DNA from: Pacificimonas pallii
Lineage (GTDB): Bacteria; Pseudomonadota; Alphaproteobacteria; Sphingomonadales; Sphingomonadaceae
Assembly: GCF_019204005.1 (NCBI RefSeq)
Contig: NZ_JAGSPA010000001.1
Location: 372,001 to 436,000 of the forward strand
Length of the DNA stretch: 64,000 bases
Reading direction: 5' to 3'
Below the pieces are notes generated by a model. That model was not told where the DNA came from, ran no database searches, and saw only the letters and a program-made list of their open reading frames with translations. Shown here in pieces: positions 28,265 to 37,282 of the stretch (positions are counted from its first letter, which is position 1; each line of letters starts with the position of its first letter). A program made the position numbers and the translations under genes.

Positions 28265-28968
28265 CAAAGACGCCGCGAACCCATTGGTTAGTTAAAGTTC
28301 TTATGCGCCTGAAAATTAGCGTTGCTCTTTTCGCTTTAACGGCATGCGATTTTGTAGATACGGCCCTGAATAATCAAAAAATACTAGATGAACCCTACTT
28401 CGAGTTTCCTTACTGTTTGATTTATAGTGATAAAATAGGGAGCAGGTTGGATAAATACTTGTCTGAAGAGTACGATAAACTTGCAAATATATCAAGATTT
28501 ATAAACGATAAACAAAAAGAATGTGAAACGAGATATTATTTTTTTGAATATATTTCATCAGATGTACTTGAACGCAGGCCAGACAAATATGTGCCCTCGT
28601 CTGCTCTTGTCATACCATCCACGTTGATACCTCTGCAGCCGATGATGCTGGACGGAGGCGACCCCGCTCCGCTGATAGCAAGAATTATCAGTCAAAAAGG
28701 CGATCTTTTTCGCCTTTTGTACGATGATGGAAAACTGCCGAAGCAATGTGGGAAGTTCGGTTATGCTATCCCGTATAGAGGCGGTGGACTTAGAGAAAAT
28801 CTTATTTGCGGATACTCTTATCTTGGCTATGATGAACCAGTCGCGATTTGTTTTATTGACGTAGCTCCAATGCTTGATACGTGGGTCGGGTGGCAAGTAG
28901 AAAACTGTTTACGATCTTTTATAAGTCTACGAGACGTTGAAGAATTGATTGGAGGGTATTCAGAATGA
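28261..28968 (+). CDS. Orphan AT-rich lipoprotein, possible immunity protein
   Basis: A 235-residue predicted lipoprotein with an N-terminal signal ending LFALTAC, then a mature domain rich in Tyr, Phe, Asp and Lys. It has six cysteines (YCLIYSD, KECETRYYF, QCGKFGYA, ICGYSYLGYD, ICFIDVAP, ENCLRSF). I recognise no family. It overlaps the preceding broken frame by 4 nt and the following small ORF by 4 nt (28965-28968). The AT-rich composition marks it as foreign. The position after an Rhs/IS fragment is like that of orphan immunity genes, an inference only. Confidence 0.6.
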   Translation: MTKTPRTHWLVKVLMRLKISVALFALTACDFVDTALNNQKILDEPYFEFPYCLIYSDKIGSRLDKYLSEEYDKLANISRFINDKQKECETRYYFFEYISSDVLERRPDKYVPSSALVIPSTLIPLQPMMLDGGDPAPLIARIISQKGDLFRLLYDDGKLPKQCGKFGYAIPYRGGGLRENLICGYSYLGYDEPVAICFIDVAPMLDTWVGWQVENCLRSFISLRDVEELIGGYSE

Positions 28969-29201
28969 CAAATTGGTCGGACGTTTTTGAAATAATAGAT
29001 ACTGACGCCGCAGGCGGCCCAATTTCGTTCAGGCCTCTTCACAGAAATTATCTTGAAGGCATGCTGTCTGCTATTGAAGCAGCGCCATTCGGATCAGAAG
29101 TTCTCAGCGATATTAAAAACAGAAGTATCGGAATTGCGGGGACACTATACTTAATTTATGCTGCCATTAATGCGGCGCGACGCGGCGCGGCGATTATCTA
29201 G
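28965..29201 (+). CDS. Small hypothetical protein truncated by a repeat element
   Basis: A 78-residue ORF overlapping the lipoprotein gene by ATGA. Residues 1-55 (NWSDVFEIIDTDAAGG, FRPLHRNYLEGMLSAIE) look like a real soluble domain of unknown family. Residues 56-64 (IAGTLYLIY) are the translation of repeat copy D, and the frame then runs into AARRGAAII and stops. The natural C-terminus therefore seems to have been replaced by the repeat. Confidence 0.5.
   Translation: MTNWSDVFEIIDTDAAGGPISFRPLHRNYLEGMLSAIEAAPFGSEVLSDIKNRSIGIAGTLYLIYAAINAARRGAAII
29132..29157 (+). repeat. CACTATAC repeat, copy D
   Basis: AATTGCGGGGACACTATACT followed by TAATTT, inside the end of the small 28965 ORF. Confidence 0.65.
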
Positions 29202-29215
29202 GTGCGGCTTGCTCT

Positions 29216-29320
29216 ATGTCATATGATTGTTACGCAGATGAAGCTAAGCATGTTTCATATTGGATTCGCGGGGCAATCGATGAGCATGGAAGCTGGGGCA
29301 TGTCCGTCGCCCCCCCCTGA
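29216..29320 (+). other. Short open frame, possible displaced C-terminus
   Basis: A 34-codon frame beginning MSYDCYADEAKHVSYW and continuing GAIDEHGSWGMSVAPP, in a different frame from the preceding ORF and open for some codons upstream. The composition looks protein-like, and it may be the tail of the 28965 protein or of another lost gene. There is no convincing ribosome site. The rest of 29202-29592 shows only repeat copy E and short non-coding AT-rich sequence. Confidence 0.25.
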
Positions 29321-29429
29321 TCGCCATACCCTCGGCGCGCGATATTCGACCAGCAGCGGTGCGGCGGAATAGGAGGCCGTCGACGCGAATTCCGCTGGCA
29401 TCTATACCGCCCGCCTGGCTCTGGACTGG

Positions 29430-29535
29430 AAGTTCCGGGGAGGAAGTTCCGGGGGAAGTTCCGGGGACACTATACTTAATTCATTATTTATATTGTCTTT
29501 GTAATCCCTCCTGTAGTTCCCTGTAATTAAAAACA
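29430..29535 (+). repeat. CACTATAC repeat, copy E, with tandem AAGTTCCGGGG units
   Basis: Three tandem AAGTTCCGGGG-type units lead into GGGGACACTATACTTAATTC (to 29482). After an AT-rich stretch come related units on the opposite strand (GTAATCCCTCCTGTAG, TTCCCTGTAATT). The layout suggests a partly inverted pair of the same repeat. Confidence 0.6.
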
Positions 29536-29592
29536 CTTCTATTTCTGAAACGAAATCGCTCTCAATTTTTTGTTAAAATTGTCTAATAGATA

Positions 29593-30255
29593 TCACTCAG
29601 CATTATATTTTCCCTTCAGAATTAACCCACTGCACAGCGCAATTGCGGCCCTATTTTCATAGAGGATGCGGCGCGCGCCAACGTTGATTTGATCTGGATC
29701 GACAGCGCCATAGATATTGGCACCGTCGTTGATTTGTACGCACCATTCCGGGCGATTTTCGGATTTCGAAAGGTCGGGAACGCGGTCCAGATGTTTCTGA
29801 CGATTGCCGTATTGCTCCCACGGCAACATACAACCCGGTCTACACGCTTTCGGAGTACCATCGCTTCCAGATGCGCCAAGAGAGTCTGCTTTGATCGCAA
29901 TACAGGAAAAAGAGGTCGGGCTCTTGGTTTCTGTGTTGTCGAGCACTCCAGACTCTCCAGAAGCTCCATCGACGCAATTTGTGCCGTCCCTATTGCCGTC
30001 CTTGCTACAAAAACGAGTTGGTGTTGGAATCCAAGCGGCACACCAAGCTGGAGCGACAGGGTCTGAGGAGACCGCGGTTTCGCTCTCAAAAGTGCATCCG
30101 GGCAGGCACCACATTGATCTAGACGTACCGTCAAGAGCCTCGGTTGACTGAGTTTCAATGTCCTTTGGTTGCTGAGCGATGGCTGCGCTGTAATTCAGCG
30201 TAAGGATAGCCAGTCCGCCAACGAAAGCTGACGAGATTTTAATAGGCCTGCGCAT
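29593..30255 (-). CDS. Secreted cysteine-rich protein with two CxPGC modules
   Basis: A 220-residue exported protein of unknown family. The signal peptide ends near SAAIAQ. The mature part contains two similar modules: WCLPGCTF followed by WCAAW, and ACRPGCMLPWEQYG followed by WCVQIND, with further single cysteines (FCSKDGN, TNCVDGAS, FSCIA, LCSGL). The regular cysteine spacing points to disulfides in the periplasm or outside the cell. AGGGG lies ahead of the ATG. It is the last gene of the AT-rich island; the 252 nt between it and the next gene hold no other feature I can support. Confidence 0.6.
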   Translation of the reverse strand: MRRPIKISSAFVGGLAILTLNYSAAIAQQPKDIETQSTEALDGTSRSMWCLPGCTFESETAVSSDPVAPAWCAAWIPTPTRFCSKDGNRDGTNCVDGASGESGVLDNTETKSPTSFSCIAIKADSLGASGSDGTPKACRPGCMLPWEQYGNRQKHLDRVPDLSKSENRPEWCVQINDGANIYGAVDPDQINVGARRILYENRAAIALCSGLILKGKYNAE

Positions 30256-30507
30256 GGGAACCCCTGTGTTTCGGACCTGCGAATATCTCGCAGTTCATTC
30301 GTTAATGAAAGGTTGCAAGATTTCGTCAAGCTACGTTTCGATAAGAAAACAATATACCTGGGATGTATGGAGGTCTTTTATTATGGGGACATTACATTTA
30401 ATTTCAGACAGCACATAAGGTCCGGCTGTTTCGATAGCTCCGGCACACCCCCCAATATAAAAACAGATAGGCCGCGAAGCGCGCTGTTCCGCCCTACACG
30501 CATATCC

Positions 30508-31578
30508 ATGTCCGATCAGTCCCTCACCCAGCCGCCGGCGCCCGAACGACGCCGCGGCCTGACCTATCCGCTTGGCCGCTGGTCGCCGGAACCGGGGGAG
30601 CTGCACGAAATCGCGGCCGGCGTGCGCTGGCTGCGCATGCCGATGCCGTTCAGCCTGGATCACATCAATCTCTGGGTGCTCGACGGCGGCGATCATCATG
30701 TCATCGTCGACACGGCCATACCCGCGCCCGGTTGTAAGGACGTCTGGCGCCGCGTCCTTGACGGGATCACGCGGGAAAAGCCCGTCGGCAAGGTGCTCTG
30801 CACGCACTATCACCCCGACCATATCGGCAATGCGGGCTGGCTGATCAAAAAGACCGGTGCGACGCTCGTCATGGCGCAGACCGAATATCTGATGGCGCGT
30901 ATGCTGCTCGGCGATATCCGCGACGAACCACCCGAAGAAGCGGTGCGTTTCTATGAAAAGGCCGGCTGGCCGGACGCGCAGCTGCGCGACTTCCGCGCAG
31001 CAGGCTGGGGCCGCTTCGCGCGCGCGGTCAGCAGCTTTCCCGTCACCTATGAGCGCATTCGCGATGGCCAGCTTTACACGATCGGCGATCGCACCTGGCG
31101 CATCGTCACCGGCTCCGGCCATACGCCCGAACATGCCTGCCTGGTCGATGACGAGGGCGGCCTGATGATCGCGGGTGACCAGGTCCTGCCGCGCATCACC
31201 TCCAACGTTTCCGTGCATGTCACCGAACCGATGGCGGACCCCCTGGGCGACTGGCTTGCCAGCATCGACAGGTTTCGAAGCCTGTCCGGCGATCTGCACG
31301 TCCTGCCCGCCCATGGCTTTCCCTTCCATGGCCTGCACGCCCGCCTCGACCAGCTGGCGGAGGATCATTACCAGAAACTGACGGCGCTGGAGCGGTTCCT
31401 CGCAAGGCCGCGAACGGCGCTCGCCTGTTTCGAGGTGCTGTTTCACCGCGCCATCGACGTGAAGGAATATGGCATCGCGACCGGCGAAGCGATCGCACAT
31501 CTTCGCTGGCTTGAACAGCGCGGGCGTGCCGTCCGCGAAACCCATGAAGGCAGAGCGGATATCTGGCGATCGATTTAG
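30508..31578 (+). CDS. MBL-fold metallo-hydrolase
   Basis: A 356-residue metallo-beta-lactamase-fold hydrolase. The metal motif is H100-Y-H102-P-D104-H105, and further ligands are in GSGHTPEHACL, MIAGDQVLPR and LPAHGFPFHG. A C-terminal winged-helix-like segment (ALACFEVLFHRAIDVKE, then AIAHLRWLEQRG) is typical of the group often annotated as SoxH or lactamase-B-2-like. The substrate is unknown. The start at 30508 (MSDQSLTQPP) is taken because the longer frame upstream is AT-rich and unlike the family. Confidence 0.85.
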   Translation: MSDQSLTQPPAPERRRGLTYPLGRWSPEPGELHEIAAGVRWLRMPMPFSLDHINLWVLDGGDHHVIVDTAIPAPGCKDVWRRVLDGITREKPVGKVLCTHYHPDHIGNAGWLIKKTGATLVMAQTEYLMARMLLGDIRDEPPEEAVRFYEKAGWPDAQLRDFRAAGWGRFARAVSSFPVTYERIRDGQLYTIGDRTWRIVTGSGHTPEHACLVDDEGGLMIAGDQVLPRITSNVSVHVTEPMADPLGDWLASIDRFRSLSGDLHVLPAHGFPFHGLHARLDQLAEDHYQKLTALERFLARPRTALACFEVLFHRAIDVKEYGIATGEAIAHLRWLEQRGRAVRETHEGRADIWRSI

Positions 31579-31675
31579 GATTTCACGGCGTTACGCACCG
31601 GTTTTCCACAGGCTTATCCCGATCTGTTTTCCGCAAGGCCGACATGGCGGCCCGGTTTATGATATACGCATCGCC

Positions 31676-33166
31676 ATGGCCTCGAATCCCAATGTCACAC
31701 CCATCGCGCCCGGCATCGCCGCGGCGACCGAACTGCCGCGCAATACCGATGCGGAGACCGCGCTGCTGGGCGCGCTGATGATCGACAATAATCTGGCCGG
31801 CGACATCCAGATGAAGCTGAAGCCCGAGCATTTTTACGAGCCGCTGCACGCGCGCCTGTACGAGAAGATCATGCAGGTCGTGGACGAGGGCCGCCTTGCC
31901 AACCCCGTCACGCTGCGGCCGCTGTTCACTGGCGATCCCGCGCTCGAGGAACTGGGCGGTCCCGCCTACCTCGTCCAGATGACCGAGGGCACGGCCGGGC
32001 TGATCGCGGCGCAGGACTTCGCCAGACAGATTTATGACCTCGCGCTGCTGCGTGCGCTCGTGACCGTGGGCCGCGATCTCGTCGAGAGCGCGACCGACAC
32101 CAGCGAGAATGTCGATCCGCAGGCCAAGATCGGCGAAGCGGAAATGGCGCTCTACAAGGTCGCGGAAGAGGGCGAGGTATCGGGCGCCGCGCGCAGCTTT
32201 GCGCAGGCCGCGACGCTCGCCGTCAAAATGGCCGACAGCGCCATGAAAAGCGGCGGCAATCTGAGCGGCCTGACGACGGGCCTGCACGGCATCAACGCGA
32301 AAACCGGCGGCATGCACCGTTCCGACCTCGTCATCCTCGCGGGACGTCCCGCGATGGGCAAGACCGCGCTTGCGACTAACATCGCCTTTGCCTGCGCGCA
32401 GCAGTTCATGCTCGACAAGCGCGAGAATCCCGATGGCGAATCCTCCGGCGCGGGCGTCGGTTTTTTCAGCCTCGAGATGTCGTCGGACCAGCTGGCGACG
32501 CGTATCCTTGCCGAGCAGGCAAAGATCAATTCCGAGGATCTGCGCATGGGCCGCATCGGCCAGAGCCAGTTTCGCGCGCTGACCCGCGTGTCCGGCGAGC
32601 TTTCCGACTTGCCGCTGCACATCGACGATACGCCCGGCCTGACCATCGCCGCGCTGCGTTCCCGCGCCCGCCGCATGAAGCGGCAGAAGGGCGTCGGCAT
32701 GTTCGTCATCGACTATCTGCAATTGCTGCAGGGCAGCAGCCGCAAATCCGCCGAGAACCGCGTGCAGGAAATTTCCGAGATCACCCGCGGCCTGAAAACG
32801 CTGGCGAAGGAACTCAATGTCCCGGTGCTCGCGCTGTCGCAGCTGTCGCGGCAGGTCGAGCAGCGCGAAGACAAGCGCCCGCAGCTTTCAGACCTTCGCG
32901 AATCCGGCACCATCGAGCAGGACGCCGACATCGTCATGTTCGTCTACCGCGAGGAATATTACCACGCCTCCAAGAAACCCGAGGATGGCAGCGAGAAATT
33001 CGCGCAGTGGATGGAGAAGGCCGAGGCCCTGCGCGGCCAGGCTGAATGCATCGTCGCCAAACAGCGTCACGGCGCCACCGGCATCGTCGAACTGCAATTC
33101 GAAGCGCAATATACCCGCTTTTTCGACCGCGACGATGGCGGTTATGAGGCGCGGGGCGGGCGGTAG
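31676..33166 (+). CDS. dnaB: Replicative DNA helicase DnaB
   Basis: A 496-residue hexameric helicase that unwinds DNA at the replication fork. The N-terminal DnaB domain begins NTDAETALLGALMIDNN; the RecA-type core has Walker A AGRPAMGKTALA, a Walker B-like VIDYLQLL and the arginine-rich QLSRQVEQREDKRPQLSDLRESG motif. No intein is present. The start at 31676 fits the family; the frame extends upstream through the end of the MBL gene. Confidence 0.97.
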   Translation: MASNPNVTPIAPGIAAATELPRNTDAETALLGALMIDNNLAGDIQMKLKPEHFYEPLHARLYEKIMQVVDEGRLANPVTLRPLFTGDPALEELGGPAYLVQMTEGTAGLIAAQDFARQIYDLALLRALVTVGRDLVESATDTSENVDPQAKIGEAEMALYKVAEEGEVSGAARSFAQAATLAVKMADSAMKSGGNLSGLTTGLHGINAKTGGMHRSDLVILAGRPAMGKTALATNIAFACAQQFMLDKRENPDGESSGAGVGFFSLEMSSDQLATRILAEQAKINSEDLRMGRIGQSQFRALTRVSGELSDLPLHIDDTPGLTIAALRSRARRMKRQKGVGMFVIDYLQLLQGSSRKSAENRVQEISEITRGLKTLAKELNVPVLALSQLSRQVEQREDKRPQLSDLRESGTIEQDADIVMFVYREEYYHASKKPEDGSEKFAQWMEKAEALRGQAECIVAKQRHGATGIVELQFEAQYTRFFDRDDGGYEARGGR

Positions 33167-33294
33167 GCGGGCGCGGGGCCATGACGCGCAGCACCCCGTC
33201 CAACAATGCGCGCCCTTTCACCCTCCATCACCCTCGCAAACGCGTGATTCCGGGGTAAAGTTGGCTGGTCATGTCGGCAGTTTTTTTGAGACCC

Positions 33295-33383
33295 GTCACC
33301 CCGGCGCAGGCCGGGGTACATCTTTTGAGTCTGCGCCCTGGTTCTGTCGCACGAGATGGATACGGGCCTGCGCCGGTATGACG
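33295..33383. repeat. Inverted GTCAnnCCGGCGCAGG repeat pair
   Basis: GTCACCCCGGCGCAGGCCGG (33295-33314) and, in opposite orientation, CGGGCCTGCGCCGGTATGAC (about 33363-33382) form a hairpin of the extragenic repeat type common in proteobacterial genomes. A single related arm occurs near 10597. The 33167-33534 gap consists mainly of this and the next repeat, with no gene. Confidence 0.55.
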
Positions 33384-33412
33384 TGTGTTGATTTGGGTGC
33401 AATCCCCCAAAC

Positions 33413-33498
33413 CCGATCATCCTGAGCGCAGTCGAAGGACGCACTGATGGTTTTGCGGCAGCCTGCATGCGTCCCTCGACGACGCTCGGGATGATGAA
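33413..33498. repeat. Extragenic hairpin repeat, copy 1 (second copy at 61.2 kb)
   Basis: CCGATCATCCTGAGCGCAGT leads a left arm that pairs with a right arm ending near GCTCGGGATGATG. The element shares its arms and its central TGGTTTTGCGGC with the repeat at 61188-61276. It is a dispersed palindromic intergenic element. Confidence 0.65.
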
Positions 33499-33534
33499 TT
33501 TGGTAGCGTTGCAGCCGGGCGCTGAGCCCGCCTA

Positions 33535-34341
33535 CTATCCCTGAAACCGCGCCTTCAACGCAGCGCGCACGGCATCGTCGAAGTCCACCTCAACTTCATA
33601 CGCGCCCTCGGCGTAAGGCCCCGCCGCATAAGGCGAGAACAGCACGGTGATACCTTCGGGCGCCATACCGCGCGGGCCGCGCAGGGCGATGTGCTGCGCG
33701 GCAAGGTCGGGGCACGTGCCAAATTCACCGTCAAGCGCCGCGCCGCCGCGCCGCTCGGCGCGCATGTCATCAAGTTTCGCGCAATATGCCGCCGACAGCG
33801 CATCGCGCACTTCGGGCCAGTTGACGAACAGGTCAGGCAGGGACACCTGCCGATCGTCCCGCCGGTCCCAGATGATGCTTTCCAGCGTATGATTGGGGTG
33901 CGCACCGCCGGTATCGCTGAAGATTTCGGTCCTTATGTTCAGCAGCGCCCGGTTTTCAAAAACCGTCTCGAACATCTGATCGTGCGCGACCGGTATCGCC
34001 TCCAGCCCCGCCTCGGTACGGGCCTGCGCGGTCTCGCGCGCGGTGGTTTCAAGCGCCGCCTTATCGCGCAGCGCCGCCGCGCGCAGCCGCGCGAACAGCG
34101 TCGGATATTCCGCCGCTTCGGGCACCAGCCGCCAGCGGAATTCCAGCGTCGGTGTCTGCTCCGCGATGATCAGGTCAGAGGCAAGCACGGGGGCGTCGCC
34201 CACCGTTTCGACTTCGGCGATCGCCGTGCCGGTCTCGTCCGCCGCCGGGTCCGCATTCTGTCCGCACGCCGCCAGCAGGAACATCGCGCCGAGCGCTGGT
34301 CCAAGCAGCGCCGCCGCGCCTGTCAGGTTTCCTATACGCAT
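33535..34341 (-). CDS. DUF3298/DUF4163-type lipoprotein
   Basis: A 268-residue lipoprotein whose signal ends in FLLAAC. The mature part resembles the DUF4163 plus DUF3298 pair (PdaC/RsiV-like): TPTLEFRWRLVPEAAEYP in the first domain and FSDTGGAHPNHTLESIIWD in the second, followed by VSLPDLF. These domains occur in periplasmic proteins thought to bind peptidoglycan or sense envelope stress. It follows cysS by 19 nt on the same strand, so it may be the last gene of a cvpA-cysS transcript. The start at 34341 begins the signal peptide. Confidence 0.75.
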   Translation of the reverse strand: MRIGNLTGAAALLGPALGAMFLLAACGQNADPAADETGTAIAEVETVGDAPVLASDLIIAEQTPTLEFRWRLVPEAAEYPTLFARLRAAALRDKAALETTARETAQARTEAGLEAIPVAHDQMFETVFENRALLNIRTEIFSDTGGAHPNHTLESIIWDRRDDRQVSLPDLFVNWPEVRDALSAAYCAKLDDMRAERRGGAALDGEFGTCPDLAAQHIALRGPRGMAPEGITVLFSPYAAGPYAEGAYEVEVDFDDAVRAALKARFQG

Positions 34342-34360
34342 GCTTCTTCCGAACCGCCCC

Positions 34361-35698
34361 TTATGCCCGCCGCCAGATCGTGCCCTGCGGCCCGTCCTCC
34401 AATATAATGCCCTCGGCGGCAAGCTCGTCGCGGATACGGTCCGCCGCCGCCCAGTCCTTCGCCGCTTTTGCCGCATTGCGCTGCGCCACCCGGGCGTCGA
34501 TATCGCCGCGATCACCTTCGCCCGCACGCCACGCCGCCGGATCGTCCTGTAACAGGCCAAGAAGACCCGCACTTGCCCGCAGCCCCGCGATATCGCCCGC
34601 GCTCGCCAGTTCAGACAGGCGCGCCATCGCGGCGGGCGTGCCAAGGTCATTGGCGATCGCGTCGACAACGCCCTCATCCACCGCGTCGCCGTCGACATCA
34701 CCCGCTGCCCCCTCGATCACGCGGTACCAGCGGTCCAGCGTCGATTTCGCCTGTTTGAGGAGGTCGTCATTCCATTCGAGCGGCTGGCGGTAATGCGCGG
34801 TCAGCATGGCCATGCGCACCGTTTCGCCGCGATGCCCCGCCGCCAGCAGCGCATCGACGGTCACGATATTGCCCTCACTTTTCGACATCTTGTCCTTGCC
34901 GAATGACAGGAAACCGTTGTGCATCCAGTACCTTGCCAGCGGCGCCCCCTTGTGCGCGCAGCGGCTTTGCGCGGCCTCATTCTCGTGGTGCGGAAAGATC
35001 AGGTCCTGTCCGCCGCCGTGAATATCGATGGTCTCGCCCAGATGTTTCGCGATCATCGCGGAGCATTCCAGATGCCAGCCAGGGCGGCCCCGGCCCCATG
35101 GCGACGCCCAGCCCGGCTGATGATCGGCGCTCGGCTTCCACATGACGAAATCATGCGCGTTTTTCTTATAGGGCGCGACTTCAACGCGGCTGCCCGCGAT
35201 CATCTGCTCCAGGTCCCGGTGCGATATCGCGCCATAATCCGTGTCCGCCGCCACATCGAACAGCACATGCCCCTCGGCGGCATAGGCATGGCCGCCCGCA
35301 ATCAGCGTCTCCATCATCGCGATCATCTCGGCGATGGTTTCCGTCGCGCGCGGGGCAAAGGTCGGCAGCGCGCAGCCCAGCGCCCGCGCATCCGCCTCAT
35401 ACCAGCCTTCCGATTGTGCGGTCACCTGTTCGATCGTGCGGCCCTCGGCATCGGCGCGGGCCATGATCTTGTCATCAATATCGGTATAGTTCCGCGCGGA
35501 CACCACGACGCCCTTGCCGTAAACGTGCGTCAGCAGACGGCGCAGCACGTCGAACGTCACCTCCGGGCGGAAATTACCGATATGGGCGCGCGAATAGACC
35601 GTCGGTCCGCACACATATATGGTGATGCGCCGAGGATCCGCGGGCGTGAACACCCGCTTTTCCTTCATCGCCGTGTCATACACGCTGATCCTGGTCAT
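34361..35698 (-). CDS. cysS: Cysteine-tRNA ligase
   Basis: A 445-residue class I aminoacyl-tRNA synthetase charging tRNA-Cys. It shows the N-terminal zinc site with [17 protein letters not shown] (HIGH-type motif), the zinc ligands around GWHLECSAM, and [10 protein letters not shown]. It overlaps the cvpA gene by 4 nt (35695-35698), an uncommon pairing that nonetheless implies coupled translation. Slightly shorter than the E. coli enzyme, but all catalytic motifs are present. Confidence 0.97.
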   Translation of the reverse strand: MTRISVYDTAMKEKRVFTPADPRRITIYVCGPTVYSRAHIGNFRPEVTFDVLRRLLTHVYGKGVVVSARNYTDIDDKIMARADAEGRTIEQVTAQSEGWYEADARALGCALPTFAPRATETIAEMIAMMETLIAGGHAYAAEGHVLFDVAADTDYGAISHRDLEQMIAGSRVEVAPYKKNAHDFVMWKPSADHQPGWASPWGRGRPGWHLECSAMIAKHLGETIDIHGGGQDLIFPHHENEAAQSRCAHKGAPLARYWMHNGFLSFGKDKMSKSEGNIVTVDALLAAGHRGETVRMAMLTAHYRQPLEWNDDLLKQAKSTLDRWYRVIEGAAGDVDGDAVDEGVVDAIANDLGTPAAMARLSELASAGDIAGLRASAGLLGLLQDDPAAWRAGEGDRGDIDARVAQRNAAKAAKDWAAADRIRDELAAEGIILEDGPQGTIWRRA

Positions 35699-36285
35699 TC
35701 CGTCAGTTCCAGCAGCGCTTCCAGAGCGCCGCGCTCTTCGTCCGTATATCCTTCAGGCGCGGCGTTCCGCGCCGCGTCCTCTTCCGCGCGCATCTCGCGG
35801 CGGTCCTCGACGAAGTCCTGCACCTCATGGGACAGCACACCCAGCAGCGGACCCGACCGCGAATCGGCGAACCATTCGGGCCGATCCGCTGGCACCACAT
35901 CGTAAAGCAGTTGCAGTAGCATCCATGTCAGCGTCGTCAGCAGCAGGCCTTTCACCGCGCCAAACCCGAACCCCAGCACGCGGTCCAGCGGTCCGACAAT
36001 GCTGTTCTTCACGCGGCCGCCCAGCGCTTTTGCCAGCAGCTTGCCCAGAATGAACACGCCGCCAAACAGCACGGCCACCGACAGCACGGCTGCCGTCGTC
36101 TCGCTGTCAACATAGTCCAGAGCCTTTTCGCGCCCCTGATCGAAGAACATGTTGACCGCGATGATTCCCGCGACCCAGGCCAGGATCGACAGGATCTCGC
36201 TCACAAAGCCGCGCATGAAGCCCAGGATCGCGAGCAGGCCGATGGCCGCGAAGAAGTAAATGTCGAAGGCGGTGAGGTCTGACAT
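35695..36285 (-). CDS. CvpA family membrane protein
   Basis: A 196-residue protein with four hydrophobic segments in its first 120 residues (AFDIYFFAAIGLLAILGF at the start) and the CvpA hallmarks GFMRGFVSEIL and LDRVLGFGFGAVKGLL. The C-terminal 60 residues are charged and soluble. CvpA is linked to colicin V production and, in other bacteria, to envelope stress tolerance. It heads a cvpA-cysS-lipoprotein run. The 250-nt gap upstream contains no gene I can support. Confidence 0.88.
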   Translation of the reverse strand: MSDLTAFDIYFFAAIGLLAILGFMRGFVSEILSILAWVAGIIAVNMFFDQGREKALDYVDSETTAAVLSVAVLFGGVFILGKLLAKALGGRVKNSIVGPLDRVLGFGFGAVKGLLLTTLTWMLLQLLYDVVPADRPEWFADSRSGPLLGVLSHEVQDFVEDRREMRAEEDAARNAAPEGYTDEERGALEALLELTE

Positions 36286-36534
36286 GGTTTCGCTGAGCCA
36301 GATAGCGGGATGAAGGGCGAACGCCTAGGGGCAGATGAGGGAAATCAGGCCCCGGACGCGCCTTCCGCCAAAAAGTGGTGGGTATGGGCGATCATATCCG
36401 GCCCTGATAACCGGTCTTCAGGACAGGCGGACATCTGGAAGGTGAGCATGTGCGGGACCGTATTGCCGGGCGCGGAAATGAACCATGCCGGCGATTGGAT
36501 TGCCGCAACGAACTGGCGGCCGCGGCGCGCCTGT

Positions 36535-37275
36535 TTACCCTGAATAGGGTGCCCAGCTTCCCGCGGGCTGTGCCAGCCGGTTCGCCGTTACGGCCAGCAC
36601 TTCGTGGCTCCATGCGAGGCCAACATGGCTGGAATCGACGCGCACGGATTCATGCATGTCGCCATTGCCGATCTTCGTGCATTCCGGCGCGACAATGCCG
36701 TCGCCGTCCGAATAGATGCTGGTCAGCGGCACGGGCGGCAGGGTTTCAAGGTCGGTTGGCAGCGGCGGACTGTTGACCCAGTGATCGTTCAGCCGCTCGT
36801 AAAGCTTCCATGCATTATTGCCGCGCATATCACCGACGCACGGCGTACCCGCCGTCACGACCAGCCGCACATGGTCGGGCTCCAGCTTGGCGACCTCACG
36901 CGCGTATAATCCGCCCAGCGACCAGCCGATCATGCTGACCCTGCCGCCGCTTTTGGCCGCGACCGCCTTCAGATGCCGCCGCATTTCAGGCAGCATTCCC
37001 GCGCGCAGCCCCAGATTCTGTCCCTGACCCCAGCCATAGACATCGTAATTCAGCTTCGCGAGCCGCCGTCTGAGCAGGAACGTCGTCGTGTCCGCCGCCA
37101 TGAAGCCGGGATAGACGATCACACCGTGGCCGTCGCCGCGCGGCAGTTCATGCGTTCGGTCGCTCATCAGAAAACGCGCGAATTCGCCGACCGCGCGCAC
37201 CTCCATCAGATACTGGCTGAGCGGCGGCGGTTCGACCTTTCGGCGTTCGGTGCGAGGGGAGAGGGTGACTGTCAT
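36535..37275 (-). CDS. Alpha/beta hydrolase (esterase/lipase-like)
   Basis: A 246-residue alpha/beta hydrolase. GDGHGVIVYPGFMAADTTT holds the oxyanion loop, MIGWSLGGLYARE the nucleophile elbow, YSDGDGIVAPE the acid region and VDSSHVGLAWS the catalytic His. It has no signal peptide. The start at 37275 lies 7 nt past the galU stop, so the two are probably cotranscribed. The substrate is unknown. Confidence 0.8.
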   Translation of the reverse strand: MTVTLSPRTERRKVEPPPLSQYLMEVRAVGEFARFLMSDRTHELPRGDGHGVIVYPGFMAADTTTFLLRRRLAKLNYDVYGWGQGQNLGLRAGMLPEMRRHLKAVAAKSGGRVSMIGWSLGGLYAREVAKLEPDHVRLVVTAGTPCVGDMRGNNAWKLYERLNDHWVNSPPLPTDLETLPPVPLTSIYSDGDGIVAPECTKIGNGDMHESVRVDSSHVGLAWSHEVLAVTANRLAQPAGSWAPYSG

Positions 37276-37282
37276 AAGACCG

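Noticed and set aside
36310-36543. A 77-codon plus-strand ORF in the gap before the cvpA operon
   Set aside because: No ribosome site, no protein-like pattern, and it runs into the end of the convergent hydrolase gene.
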